A stretch of 64,000 bases of DNA from Streptomyces sp. NBC_00448 (lineage in GTDB: Bacteria > Actinomycetota > Actinomycetes > Streptomycetales > Streptomycetaceae). Positions 1-8,526 of this stretch are shown piece after piece; positions within the stretch are counted from its first letter, which is position 1, and each line of letters begins with the position of its first letter. The DNA lies in contig NZ_CP107913.1 of assembly GCF_036014115.1 (NCBI RefSeq), positions 8,177,501 through 8,241,500 of the forward strand, in the 5' to 3' direction. The notes beneath the pieces are model-generated. The model was given only the letters and a program-made list of their open reading frames with translations. It searched no databases and was not told the origin of the DNA. The position numbers and the translations under genes were made by a program.

Positions 1-1
1 G

Positions 2-325
2 GGCGCCCTGCCCAGCGCGCCCGCCCGCACCGCGAGCATCACCCTCGCGCCCGGTGAGTCCTGCGTCCTGTACACCGATGGGATCACCGAGGCCAAGGGA
101 GGACCGATGGGCGGCACGCAGTTCGGCGAGGAACGACTCCAGCGGGCCCTGTCGGAGTGCGCGGGCATGCCGGCCGAGAGCGTCGTCGAACGGGTCCAGA
201 TGCTCGCTTCCGAGTGGGTGGGGAAGGGCTCCCACGACGACATGGCCGTCGTGGTGATCTCCGCGCCCCGCAACCACCATCTCATCGCGGTGAACGGCCA
301 CACCCGAGGCCGCTTCACCGCGTGA
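2..325 (+). CDS. PP2C/SpoIIE-family phosphatase, C-terminal end (5' cut by window)
   Basis: Frame 2 is open from the window edge to a TGA at 323-325. It encodes the last third of a PPM phosphatase domain. The conserved metal-site segment LYTDGITEA is visible near the start of the fragment, and SHDDMAVVVI near the end matches the terminal Asp motif of SpoIIE/RsbU-type phosphatases. Such enzymes dephosphorylate STAS anti-sigma antagonists. The N-terminal sensor part lies outside the window, so the signal is unknown. The STAS gene at 1683 on the same strand is a plausible partner by family (inference). Confidence 0.85.
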   Translation, partial: GALPSAPARTASITLAPGESCVLYTDGITEAKGGPMGGTQFGEERLQRALSECAGMPAESVVERVQMLASEWVGKGSHDDMAVVVISAPRNHHLIAVNGHTRGRFTA

Positions 326-336
326 CGCCGCGCCTG

Positions 337-480
337 GTGAACACGGCGCCTGGTGAACACGGCGTCCGGTGAACGCCGCACCTCGTGAACGCCGCGCCTG
401 GTGAACACCGCACCTCGTGAACGCCGCGCCTGGTGAACACCGCACCTCGTGAACGCCGCGCCTGGTGAACACCGCACCTC
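337..480. repeat. Tandem array of nine 16-bp units
   Basis: GTGAAC recurs exactly every 16 bp (337, 353, 369, 385, 401, 417, 433, 449, 465, then 481). The unit is GTGAACNCCGCNCCTN. From 385 to 480 two unit types alternate, making three perfect 32-bp copies. It starts 11 bp after the phosphatase stop. Any GTG start within the array is suspect because every unit begins GTGAAC. Confidence 0.9.
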
Positions 481-591
481 GTGAACGCCGGGCTGCGCGT
501 GCGCCCCGCGGGAGCCGGCGGCACGGGTCCGGCGGCCGTGTGCCGGGCCGCGGGGTGCGGTGAACGCGCGCATTCAGGGCAGGCGCGTTGC

Positions 592-1686
592 ATGAGAACC
601 AGTACACGGGACCGCCTTCCGGACAGCGGTGTGGTCGAGCGGTTGGTCGACGAGCTGTGGGACGCCGTCGTGGCGACCCACGAGCGGATGGCCACCGACG
701 TGGTGCTGCGCGCGCTCGCGGACGGCGTGCACCCGGAGACCCTGCTGCTGGACGTGATCGCCCCGGTGCAGGGCAAGGTGGGCGAGGAGTGGGCCGCCAA
801 CCGCCTCAGCGTGGCCCAGGAGCACGCCGCGACGGCCATCAACGAGCGGGTCGTCACCGCGCTCACGCTGCACACCGCCCCGGACGCCGCGCCCGACCAC
901 GGCCGGATCACGGTGTCCTGCGTCGACGGGGAGTGGCACGCCCTGCCCGCCCGCCTGCTCGCCGAGGTCCTGACCCTGCGCGGCTGGCAGGTGGACTACC
1001 TCGGCGCCCAGGTCCCCACCCCGCACCTGGTCGGCCACCTGCACCGCACCGACGCCGACGCGGTCGCCCTGTCCAGCTCGATCGCGGTCCGGTTGCCCAC
1101 CGCGCACGCCGCGATCACCGCCTGCCAGGCCATCGGCGTACCCGTGCTGGTCGGAGGAGCCGCCTTCGGACCCGGGGGCCGCTACGCCCAGCTGCTCGGC
1201 GCCGACGCCTGGGCGCCCGACGCCCGCGCCGCGGCCGACCGGCTCGCCCGCGGCCCGCTGCCCCGCCCGCAGCCCGACCACCAGCCGGCCGACGACCTGC
1301 CGCATCTGGCCGACCAGGAATACACCATGGTCACCCGCAACGGCGCCTCGCTCGTGCGCACTGTCCTCGCCTCCCTGGAGGAGCCGTTCCCCGCCGTGCG
1401 CGGATACAGCGCGGCACAGCGGGAGCGTACGGCGGAAGACCTCGCGCACATCGTGGAGTTCCTCGCCACCGCCCTCTACCTGGGCGACGCGGCGCTCTTC
1501 ACCGGGTTCGTCACCTGGACCGCCGGGATACTCACCGCTCGCGGCGTCCCCGCGCACAGCCTGCCGCCGGCCCTGGGCATCCTGGCCCGCGAGCTCAAGG
1601 ACTTCCCGCGGGCCGCCGGCATCCTCGAAGAGGCGCTCGACACGTTCGCCACCGCCCCTCGCACCATCGCCGGGAAGCCCCTATGA
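592..1686 (+). CDS. Cobalamin (B12)-binding domain protein
   Basis: The 364-residue protein has a helical B12-binding cap at about residues 10-95 (DVIAPVQGKVGEEW, then QEHAATAINERVV). A Rossmann-type B12-binding domain follows at about 105-225. GEWHALPARL carries a His near residue 116 in the position where CarH/methionine-synthase-type domains hold the lower axial ligand. The C-terminal 130 residues are helical with no recognised domain. ATG 592 is chosen because the in-frame GTG at 481 lies in the repeat array. The stop overlaps the STAS gene start (ATGA), implying translational coupling. A sensor role for cobalamin or light is inferred from family; there is no visible methyltransferase or mutase domain. 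Confidence 0.8.
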   Translation: MRTSTRDRLPDSGVVERLVDELWDAVVATHERMATDVVLRALADGVHPETLLLDVIAPVQGKVGEEWAANRLSVAQEHAATAINERVVTALTLHTAPDAAPDHGRITVSCVDGEWHALPARLLAEVLTLRGWQVDYLGAQVPTPHLVGHLHRTDADAVALSSSIAVRLPTAHAAITACQAIGVPVLVGGAAFGPGGRYAQLLGADAWAPDARAAADRLARGPLPRPQPDHQPADDLPHLADQEYTMVTRNGASLVRTVLASLEEPFPAVRGYSAAQRERTAEDLAHIVEFLATALYLGDAALFTGFVTWTAGILTARGVPAHSLPPALGILARELKDFPRAAGILEEALDTFATAPRTIAGKPL

Positions 1687-2108
1687 CGATGACACCCCCC
1701 GCCCATCTGCGCCTGACCACGGTCGACACCGAGGACACCGTCCGGATCGAACTCCACGGCGACCTCGACTACGACAACGCCGACCGCCTCGTGGCCGCCG
1801 TGACGGCGAAGCTCGCCGAACACCCGCACCTGGACGACCTGCACCTGCACTGCGCCGAACTCGGCACCGTCGACACCATGGGGTTGTCCGCCCTGCTGAT
1901 GATCCGCCGCCGCACCGGCGAAGCCGGCGTCCGCCTCCACCTGGACGAGCGCGGCACGGGGCTGGACCGCCTCCTGGACATCACCGGTACCCTCGAACAC
2001 CTCACGGCGCCTGTGGCCGGCACGGACGAGACCGGCGCGGGCGAGACCCCCGTGACGAACGGGGAGGCGACGATGCCCCGTAGCGCCGGGCCGGACGCCA
2101 CCCCGTGA
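1683..2108 (+). CDS. STAS-domain anti-sigma factor antagonist
   Basis: 141 residues. A single STAS domain spans about residues 8-105: HGDLDYDNADRL forms the first strand and helix, and CAELGTVDTMGLSALL is the phosphorylatable loop. The usual 'D-S-S/T-G' becomes DTMGLS, so the acceptor is probably the Thr before Met or the later Ser. The C-terminal 35 residues are low-complexity. It overlaps the upstream B12-binding gene by four bases. STAS proteins of this kind bind anti-sigma kinases when unphosphorylated. The pair suggests that a cobalamin-binding sensor controls a partner-switching module (inference). Confidence 0.85.
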   Translation: MTMTPPAHLRLTTVDTEDTVRIELHGDLDYDNADRLVAAVTAKLAEHPHLDDLHLHCAELGTVDTMGLSALLMIRRRTGEAGVRLHLDERGTGLDRLLDITGTLEHLTAPVAGTDETGAGETPVTNGEATMPRSAGPDATP

Positions 2109-2166
2109 CGGCGAACCCCCGGCCGCCCCGGGGCGCACAGAACCAGGACCCATCGACGGGGAGCCC

Positions 2167-2667
2167 ATGCCAGCACCAGACGTCGCCTCAGGAAGCCTCT
2201 CCGAGGAGGTCGCCCGGTCCGCCGGCGACATCGCGGAAGCACTCGACGTGATGTGGGAACGGGCCGGAGAGTCGACCGCCTCCGCCATCGCCCCCGCTTC
2301 CCCGTCCCAAGTCCGGTTGATGTGCGCCGTCGACCGCGAGGAGGGGATACGCATGCGGACGCTGTGCAGACGGCTGGCCGCCGCGCCGCCGTCCGTGAGC
2401 CGCCTCTGCGACCGCCTGCAGGCCCTGGGCTTCGTGGAGCGACTGCCGAGCCCCGAGAACCGGCGGGAGGTCACCTTGCGGCTGACCGGCGCGGGCGAGA
2501 CCCACCTGCGGCACATCCGCGAGCAGCGCCGGCGCATGCTCCACCACGCCATCGACGCCATGCCGAAGGCCGATCGGCGCGCACTTGCCAGGGGGCTCGC
2601 GGGGCTCCGCGCCCAACTCACGGCGGACAGCGACGAACACAGACCCGGCGCCGTCTCCGCGGCCTGA
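2167..2667 (+). CDS. MarR-family transcriptional regulator
   Basis: 166 residues. The winged helix lies at about residues 45-120: SQVRLMCAVDREEGIRM leads into the recognition region AAAPPSVSRLCDRLQALGFVER, followed by the wing PENRREVTLRLTGAG. Dimerisation helices flank it. MarR proteins bind palindromes near their own or neighbouring genes and release on ligand binding. An imperfect inverted repeat at 2754-2778 between this gene and the VOC gene is the likely site. The preceding STAS gene stops 58 bp upstream, so read-through from the sensor cluster is possible. Confidence 0.88.
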   Translation: MPAPDVASGSLSEEVARSAGDIAEALDVMWERAGESTASAIAPASPSQVRLMCAVDREEGIRMRTLCRRLAAAPPSVSRLCDRLQALGFVERLPSPENRREVTLRLTGAGETHLRHIREQRRRMLHHAIDAMPKADRRALARGLAGLRAQLTADSDEHRPGAVSAA

Positions 2668-2753
2668 CCCGCCCGCCCAGTGGCGTCATTGGGCACTCGA
2701 CGCGGGGGGCACCTCGGCGTGGACGGGGCGGGGACGGCGGCACGGTCAGGGTC

Positions 2754-2814
2754 ATTGGTGTGCTTTGCGCACATCAATGTGCCTTTTGTGAGGCCCTCGT
2801 TGCATCCCTATGGT
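2754..2814 (+). promoter_or_regulatory. Putative MarR operator and promoter for the VOC gene
   Basis: ATTGGTGTGC at 2754-2763 and GCACATCAAT at 2769-2778 form an inverted repeat with one G-T mismatch and a 5-bp centre. Just downstream, TTGTGA (2786-2791) and TATGGT (2809-2814) have a 17-bp spacer and lie 38 bp before the VOC start. Binding by the adjacent MarR protein is inferred. Confidence 0.5.
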
Positions 2815-2851
2815 GGGGCTACGCACTAGTCGTAACCAAGCGAGGAGCGAC

Positions 2852-3376
2852 ATGCCGGTCCAGCGTCTCAACCACGCCGTGCTCTACGTCCGCGACGTCG
2901 AACGCAGCGTCGCCTTCTACTCCGACCTGCTGAGGTTCCGCACCGTCTTCCGCCTCCACGCCGACGGCGGCAAGGTGCCCGAGGGCGCGTTCCTGCAGGC
3001 CGAGGAGTCGACCAACGACCATGACCTCGCCTTCCTCCAGACAGAGGACCCGGCTGCCCCGCAGCGCCCGGGCCGACACCCCGGGCTCGCGCACCTGGCG
3101 TGGGAGGTGGACACCCTGGCCGAACTCCGGCAGATCCGCGGCAAGCTGCTGCAGGCAGATGCGCTGGCCTACGAGATCGACCACGGCACCACCAAGTCGC
3201 TGTACGTCAACGACCCGGACGGCCTGGAGTTCGAAGTGTGCTGGCTGGTGCCCGCCGAAAGGGTCGACGAGGTGGACCGCGAGGCCTTCACGCCGCTCGA
3301 CCTGGACGCGGTCATCGCACAGTTCGGCGCCGACCTCCCGGGCGGGACCGGCATCTCCGCGCCGGCCCGCCACTGA
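2852..3376 (+). CDS. VOC-family ring-cleavage-type dioxygenase / glyoxalase-like protein
   Basis: 174 residues when started at ATG 2852, which follows a GAGGAG-type ribosome site. An in-frame upstream ATG at 2810 lies on the promoter -10 and is unlikely. The fold has the two betaalphabetabetabeta units of the vicinal-oxygen-chelate family. Candidate metal ligands are the His in LNHAVLYV, the His in LAHLAWEV and the Glu in LEFEVCW. The arrangement resembles CatE-like catechol 2,3-dioxygenases, but the substrate cannot be read from sequence. A MarR gene directly upstream fits an aromatic- or electrophile-responsive pair. Confidence 0.82.
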   Translation: MPVQRLNHAVLYVRDVERSVAFYSDLLRFRTVFRLHADGGKVPEGAFLQAEESTNDHDLAFLQTEDPAAPQRPGRHPGLAHLAWEVDTLAELRQIRGKLLQADALAYEIDHGTTKSLYVNDPDGLEFEVCWLVPAERVDEVDREAFTPLDLDAVIAQFGADLPGGTGISAPARH

Positions 3377-3480
3377 ACCGGCGAACGCCGTTCGTCGCCC
3401 CGGCGGGCCCTCACGCCCGGCCCGCCGGGGCCCCTCGGCGCTTCTCCCGTCGGCCGCCCTTCGGTCCCGGCCCGGCCGGT

Positions 3481-5433
3481 TCACCTCTCCTGGAGGGCCT
3501 CGATCAACTTCGCCCTCTCCCTGCGGCCTTCGGGAGTGTCCTTCGCGGGGTCGTTGAGCAAGTGATCCTTGCGCCGTGCCTCCGCCACCACGTGGTGGAC
3601 GCCGTGCTCGTCGACGTCGATCGGCTGACGGTTGCTGGCACGCGGATGGAAGTGGCGGAGCTCGTCGGCGTGGTCACCCTGCATGTCGAACACCGGGGAG
3701 GAGTGGTCGTCCTCCGTACCCGGGGCCCTTTTCCTCAGCTGCTGCCGGCCGTGGCTCTCCCGCATCGCCGCGGCCTTCCTGAGCTCGGCGAATCCCACGT
3801 CCTTGACCTTGCGCGGCCTTCCACCGCCCTTGCTGGCGGCCGCCCCGGCGCCTTCCTTCAGCGTCTGCTCCGCGCCCTGCCGATCCAGCCAAGCCTTCAG
3901 GTCCGCCGCGTGCGCGTCGTCGAGAATGCCCATGACGGCATCCTGGGGGCTCACCTTCAGGATCACGTCGTAATGCTGCTTGTGATCCTCGATCTTGTTC
4001 TCGTCGAGGAGATGGATCTCGAACATCGCCGCTTGGAACATCACGTGGGTGAGCAGGGAGATGACGTCGGGGCGATCCCTCACGGCCGCGTCGTCGATGC
4101 CGTTGGCCGCGGCGCGGCACGCTTCGAAGGTGGCCTTCTGCGTCTTGCTGTGGAACAGGTCGGCGAAACCAAGCCGTGTTCCTGTCGCGCCCCCGCGCGG
4201 GTCGGCGGTGGTGCCCCGAGAGGTGGTGCCCCGACGAGCGGAACCGCCTCGCCCGCGCCCCGCTGGTTCGGCGGGCGGCGGGGCGGCGCCCACCTTGGCA
4301 TAGGGCACGGAGACGTTGGTCTGCGGGGTCTGGTTCACCACTCCGCCCGTCACCTTTGCCTTCAACCGCCGACCCGTCGCCGAGGTGTGCAGCGCGTATC
4401 GCTTCTCCTCCCCCTTGAGGGAGTTGTTGTAGTCGTCGATGATGCCGGCGAGTGCGACCTGCTTCTTGCCCGGTTTCCTGAACGCGTCGACGAGTTTCGT
4501 CCTGGCCGTGGAGTAGATCCGGCCGACGTACTCGGAGCGCGGCACCGGCCCGTAGATCACCTCGATGGACGGAAGCTTGGCGCGCTTGCTTCCCTCGACC
4601 TCCAGTTTGACGACGGGCCAGCCCCGCTCCTCCGCGACGGAACGGGCCAGCAGATCGCCGTTCTTGAGCCCGGCCGTCTCCTCGCCCGCCTTCTTCTGCT
4701 CGTCGTGGAGATCGACGGTGAGCTCGATCTCCAGCCCCACCCGCTGGGGATTCCCGATCACCTCCGTCTGCGACCGGCCGGCGTTGCCCGCATCAGGCTC
4801 CTGCTCAGCCGCGGACGAGACCGTCGACGGGCCGCCCGTCTCCATCCGCTGCACCGCGGCCGGGTCGCCCGAGTCCGCCGAACGACCCGGCCCGGCTTCC
4901 CGCCGCACGGGAACGGGGACGGGGTGCGACATCACCCGTTCGGCGTTCTCCACCGCAGCCCGCTCGAATCGGTCGGACGGGTCGGAGATCCTCAGCCGGG
5001 ACCCGTTGTCGGTGCCCTCCACCGCGCCCTGCCGCTGCTGGATCACATGGGTCAACTCGTGTGCGAGCGTGTGCTTGTCACCGCCCCCCTCACCGAGGAC
5101 CACGTGACTGCCGGAGGTGTACGCGTGCGCGCCGATCTCCGCCGCCGAGTGCCGCGCGGTGCTGTCGGAGTGCACACGGACGTCGGAGAAGTCGGCGCCG
5201 AGCCGGGCTTCCATCTCCGAGCGCGTGTCCTCGTCGAGGGGGCTGCCCGGGGAACGCAGGACCTCGGGGACGGCCGAGCGCTGGACGGGCTGCTCGCCCC
5301 GCGGTTGGCTGCCGCCGGCATCGTGCGGGTGCTCTTCCTGGGCCCAGGGGTGTCCGGCCCCGCGGAGCATCTGGACGACCGCCGCGTTGCCGGCGCCGTG
5401 CTGGAGGGCCAGGAGTGCGGAAGGCGGTGTCAC
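3481..5433 (-). CDS. eCIS-core-domain (DUF4157) protein with HELTH motif
   Basis: 650 residues from GTG 5433. The N-terminus has the ALLALQHGAGNAAVVQML signature. The DUF4157 domain follows at about 60-135 (LGADFSDVRVHSDS, HTLAHELTHVIQQRQG), with a zinc-protease-like HExxH. A long middle segment contains RVGLEIELTVDL and SIEVIYGPVP, vaguely like amidoligase folds, then TPQTNVSVP. The C-terminus ends in a basic, His-rich tail. In-frame codons continue upstream of 5433 for 25 residues (starting HANDNARSGEAENSR after an ATC at 5506-5508) until a TAA, with AGGGGAG just before the ATC. The true start may therefore be ATC 5508. DUF4157 proteins are commonly associated with extracellular contractile injection systems as cargo; none of the tail genes is present here. 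Confidence 0.8.
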   Translation of the reverse strand: MTPPSALLALQHGAGNAAVVQMLRGAGHPWAQEEHPHDAGGSQPRGEQPVQRSAVPEVLRSPGSPLDEDTRSEMEARLGADFSDVRVHSDSTARHSAAEIGAHAYTSGSHVVLGEGGGDKHTLAHELTHVIQQRQGAVEGTDNGSRLRISDPSDRFERAAVENAERVMSHPVPVPVRREAGPGRSADSGDPAAVQRMETGGPSTVSSAAEQEPDAGNAGRSQTEVIGNPQRVGLEIELTVDLHDEQKKAGEETAGLKNGDLLARSVAEERGWPVVKLEVEGSKRAKLPSIEVIYGPVPRSEYVGRIYSTARTKLVDAFRKPGKKQVALAGIIDDYNNSLKGEEKRYALHTSATGRRLKAKVTGGVVNQTPQTNVSVPYAKVGAAPPPAEPAGRGRGGSARRGTTSRGTTADPRGGATGTRLGFADLFHSKTQKATFEACRAAANGIDDAAVRDRPDVISLLTHVMFQAAMFEIHLLDENKIEDHKQHYDVILKVSPQDAVMGILDDAHAADLKAWLDRQGAEQTLKEGAGAAASKGGGRPRKVKDVGFAELRKAAAMRESHGRQQLRKRAPGTEDDHSSPVFDMQGDHADELRHFHPRASNRQPIDVDEHGVHHVVAEARRKDHLLNDPAKDTPEGRRERAKLIEALQER

Positions 5434-5508
5434 GCGACTGGGAGGCGTGCGGGCCGATGACCGGCTGTTCTCCGCTTCCCCGCTCCTCGCGTTGTCGTTG
5501 GCGTGGAT

Positions 5509-5772
5509 GGTCTCCCCTTAGGTGTCATCTCTGGCGGCTGCGACGACCGGCTTCCGGCCCCGGTCCTGCTGCGGATCGCCGCCCCCGGCGGACACGGCGC
5601 CGCATCGGAAGAACACGTTGCGGTGACGGGGGCTGCTGAGATGTCCCCTGATAGGACGCTAGGGCATGCCACACGTCCTCCGCGATGAAATGACCTACTT
5701 CGGCTTGATATCGCCCCCGCGCGACGCTGCCGCCGCAATTGACGCCGGATGTGCACGGGACCGGGCAGAGGG
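5509..5772. other. Gap between the two leftward genes
   Basis: It holds the ribosome-site-like AGGGGAG (minus strand, just before 5508) of the DUF4157 gene. It probably also holds that gene's promoter, but no convincing -35/-10 pair could be read. No coding potential is evident on either strand. Confidence 0.4.
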
Positions 5773-8526
5773 TCAGATCTCCTCGTCGGCCCACTGGTCC
5801 AGGAGGGCCTCGTGGTCCTGGGCCTCCGGCACCAGGGCCGGGCCCGACACCAGTTGCTCGGTCCAGATGACCTTGCCGCGGTTGAGGTAGCGGGTGCCCC
5901 AGCGGTGGGCGAGCTGGGCGACCATGAAGAGCCCGCGTCCGCCCTCGTCGCTGATCTTCGCGCGGCGCAGGTGCGGGGCGGTGCTGCTGTTGTCCTGGAC
6001 CTCGCAGATGAGGCGGTCGAGGTCGTGGACCAGGCGCAGCCGGGCGGGAGGGGAACCGTGGCGGATGGCGTTGGTGACGAGTTCGCTGACGATCAGGCCG
6101 GTGGCGTAGGAGAGGTCGTCCAGGCCCCACCGTTCCAGCCGGCCCAGGACGTCGGACCGGATACGGGAGACGGCGGCCGGGTCCGTGGGCACGTTCCACT
6201 CCGCCACGCGCTCCGTGTCCATGAGACGGGTACGGGTGACGAGCAGGGTGACGTCGTCGTCCGGGCGTGGTCGAAGTGCGGTCATGACCTCCTCGCACGC
6301 CTCTTCCGGGCTTCGGCCCGGATGCGCGAGGGCGTCGTGGAGCAGCGCGAGACCGGTGTCGATGTCGCGCTCCCGGTCCTCGACGAGGCCGTCCGTGAAC
6401 AGGACGACGAGGGTGTCCGCGGGGAGCCGCAGTTCCGTGGTCTCGAAGGGAAGGCTGCCGCCGAGCCCCAGCGGCGGGGAGCCGGGGACGTCCGGGAAGG
6501 TGACGGCTCCCCGCGGAGTCACCAGGGCCGGGCCCGGGTGGCCGGCCCGGGCGAAGACGCAGGTCCCCGCGACCTGGTCGTAGACGGCGTACAGGCAGGT
6601 GGCGCCGGTGACGGGCGGCTCCTGGTCCTCCTCGCGCTGCTCGTCCCCCTGGTCCCCCTGCTCCTCCTCGGCGTCCATGCGGGAGACGAGTTCGTCGAGT
6701 TGGGCGAGGAGTTCGTCGGGTGCGAGGTCGAGGGCGGAGAAGTTGTGCACGGCGGTGCGCAGGCGGCCCATGGTCGCGGCGGCGTGCACGCCGTGGCCCA
6801 CCACGTCGCCCACCACGAGGGCGAACCGGGCCCCCGACAGCGGGATGACGTCGAACCAGTCGCCTCCCACCCCTGCCTCGGCGGGCAGGTAGCGGTGCGC
6901 CACGTCCAGGCCCGAGTGCTCCGGCGCCACCCGGGGCAGGAGGCTGCGCTGGAGGGCGACAGCCGTGGAGTGCTCCCGGGTGAAGCGCCGCGCGTTGTCC
7001 ACGGCGACCGCGGCGCGCGCGGCCAGTTCTTCGCCGAACGACCGGTCGTCGGCGTCGAACGGGGGTTGCCGCGAACGCCAGAACTCGACCACGCCCAGGA
7101 ATCCGGCGCGGGCCCGCAGCGGAACCGACACCAGGGAGTGGATGCCGAAGTCCAGGACCTGCCGGCCTCGTTCCGGGTCGTGGGCGAGCCACGCCTCGGC
7201 GTCGGCCAGGTTGCCGAGCAGCTGGGCTCGGCCGGTTCCCACGGCGTCGTCCACCGGTCCGCCGGGCCCGAAGCTGACCTCGCCGACCGGGAAGAGGGGG
7301 TGGTCGTCCCGGATGCCCACGACCGCGACGCGCCGCACCCCGCCGGCCGTGAGCGTCGGCTCGTCCCCGCGCAGTACGGGTTCGCGCAGTTCGACGGTGA
7401 CGTAGTCGGCGAAGCGCGGTACGGACACCTCGGCCAGCTCCTCGGCGGTCCTGACCACGTCCAGGGTGGTGCCGATACGCACGCCCGCGTCGTACAGGAG
7501 TTGCAGCCGGCTGCGGGCGAAGTCGGCCCGGGACGCGAGTTCCCTGAGTTCGGTGGTGTCCCGCAGGGTCGCCACGCTGCCCGAGCGGGTGCCTGCCTCG
7601 CTGACGGGCCGCTGGTTCACGGACACGAGTCGGTCCCCGACCAGTTCCACCTCGTCGTTCGCGGTCCTGCCCGAGGCCAGCAGTTCGGCGATGCCCGGTG
7701 CCATGCCGAGCGCGGAGACCTCGCGGTCGGTGGCACCGTCCGCGGGCAGGTCGAGGAGCCGCCGTGCCTCGTCGTTGACGAGGAGCAGCCGGCCCTCCGA
7801 GCCGACGATGACGACACCTTCCCGTACGGCGTGCAGCACGGCGTCGTGGTGTTCGTACATGCGGGTCATCCCGACGGGGCCGAGACCGTGGGTCTGCGCG
7901 CGCAGCCGGCGGCTGACGAGCGCGGTCCCGGCGACCGCGAGGACGAGGGTCAGGCCGAGCAGGCCGAGCAGGAGGGGCAGCTGCTGGGAGACCAACTGGT
8001 TGACGCTGCCCAGCCTGATCCCTACCGAGACGAACCCGGCGATCCTCCTCCGCGGGTCGAAGACGGCGACGGTCGTGTCGACGGCCGGCCCGAACTTCGC
8101 GCTGTCGAACGTCTCCTGGAACGGCCGGCCCGACCGTGCGGGCACGAAGTTCCCGGAGACGTGCCCACCGATCAGCGACGGGTCGGGATGGCTCCAGCGG
8201 ATGCCTTCGGGGTTGAAGGCGACGATGTAGGTGACGTGCGCTTTCTTCCGGCTGGCCTCGGCGTGCGGCTGGAGGATCGCGCTCGGATCGCGGGACTCCA
8301 TGGCCGCGAGGGTGCCCGGGGCGTTCGCGAAGGTCTCGGAGACGGCGAGGGAACGGTTGTACGCCTCCTGGGTCGCCCGCTTGTGCGTGTCGTACACGAA
8401 CGCCGCCGCGGTCAGCGCGGCCAGCAAGGTGACCACCATCAGTTGGAGCAGGAAGACCTCGCCGGCCAGGCTCCGGTGGCCGAGAGGGAACGCCGGGCGG
8501 CGGCGCAGGGCCTGTCTCACGCGCAT
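5773..8526 (-). CDS. Membrane sensor phosphatase: PDC sensor-PAS-GAF-PP2C-HATPase
   Basis: 917 residues from ATG 8526. One membrane helix spans about 23-45. The extracytoplasmic sensor at 46-180 resembles CitA/DcuS PDC folds (TYIVAFNPEGIRWSHPDPSL). A second helix follows at about 183-205. A PAS domain lies near 220-320 and a GAF domain near 345-490. The PP2C/SpoIIE phosphatase (about 515-740) shows VGGDWFDVIPL, GDVVGHGVHAA and LFTDGLVE. A C-terminal GHKL ATPase shows SELVTNAIRHG and GGRGLFM. Such fusions combine the phosphatase and anti-sigma-kinase arms of a partner switch. An acidic, Glu/Gln-rich insertion interrupts the PP2C domain at about 640-660. It stands alone, with no sigma factor nearby. 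Confidence 0.9.
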   Translation of the reverse strand: MRVRQALRRRPAFPLGHRSLAGEVFLLQLMVVTLLAALTAAAFVYDTHKRATQEAYNRSLAVSETFANAPGTLAAMESRDPSAILQPHAEASRKKAHVTYIVAFNPEGIRWSHPDPSLIGGHVSGNFVPARSGRPFQETFDSAKFGPAVDTTVAVFDPRRRIAGFVSVGIRLGSVNQLVSQQLPLLLGLLGLTLVLAVAGTALVSRRLRAQTHGLGPVGMTRMYEHHDAVLHAVREGVVIVGSEGRLLLVNDEARRLLDLPADGATDREVSALGMAPGIAELLASGRTANDEVELVGDRLVSVNQRPVSEAGTRSGSVATLRDTTELRELASRADFARSRLQLLYDAGVRIGTTLDVVRTAEELAEVSVPRFADYVTVELREPVLRGDEPTLTAGGVRRVAVVGIRDDHPLFPVGEVSFGPGGPVDDAVGTGRAQLLGNLADAEAWLAHDPERGRQVLDFGIHSLVSVPLRARAGFLGVVEFWRSRQPPFDADDRSFGEELAARAAVAVDNARRFTREHSTAVALQRSLLPRVAPEHSGLDVAHRYLPAEAGVGGDWFDVIPLSGARFALVVGDVVGHGVHAAATMGRLRTAVHNFSALDLAPDELLAQLDELVSRMDAEEEQGDQGDEQREEDQEPPVTGATCLYAVYDQVAGTCVFARAGHPGPALVTPRGAVTFPDVPGSPPLGLGGSLPFETTELRLPADTLVVLFTDGLVEDRERDIDTGLALLHDALAHPGRSPEEACEEVMTALRPRPDDDVTLLVTRTRLMDTERVAEWNVPTDPAAVSRIRSDVLGRLERWGLDDLSYATGLIVSELVTNAIRHGSPPARLRLVHDLDRLICEVQDNSSTAPHLRRAKISDEGGRGLFMVAQLAHRWGTRYLNRGKVIWTEQLVSGPALVPEAQDHEALLDQWADEEI

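Noticed and set aside
337-480. CRISPR array
   Set aside because: Units are contiguous 16-mers without unique spacers, and no cas genes are nearby.
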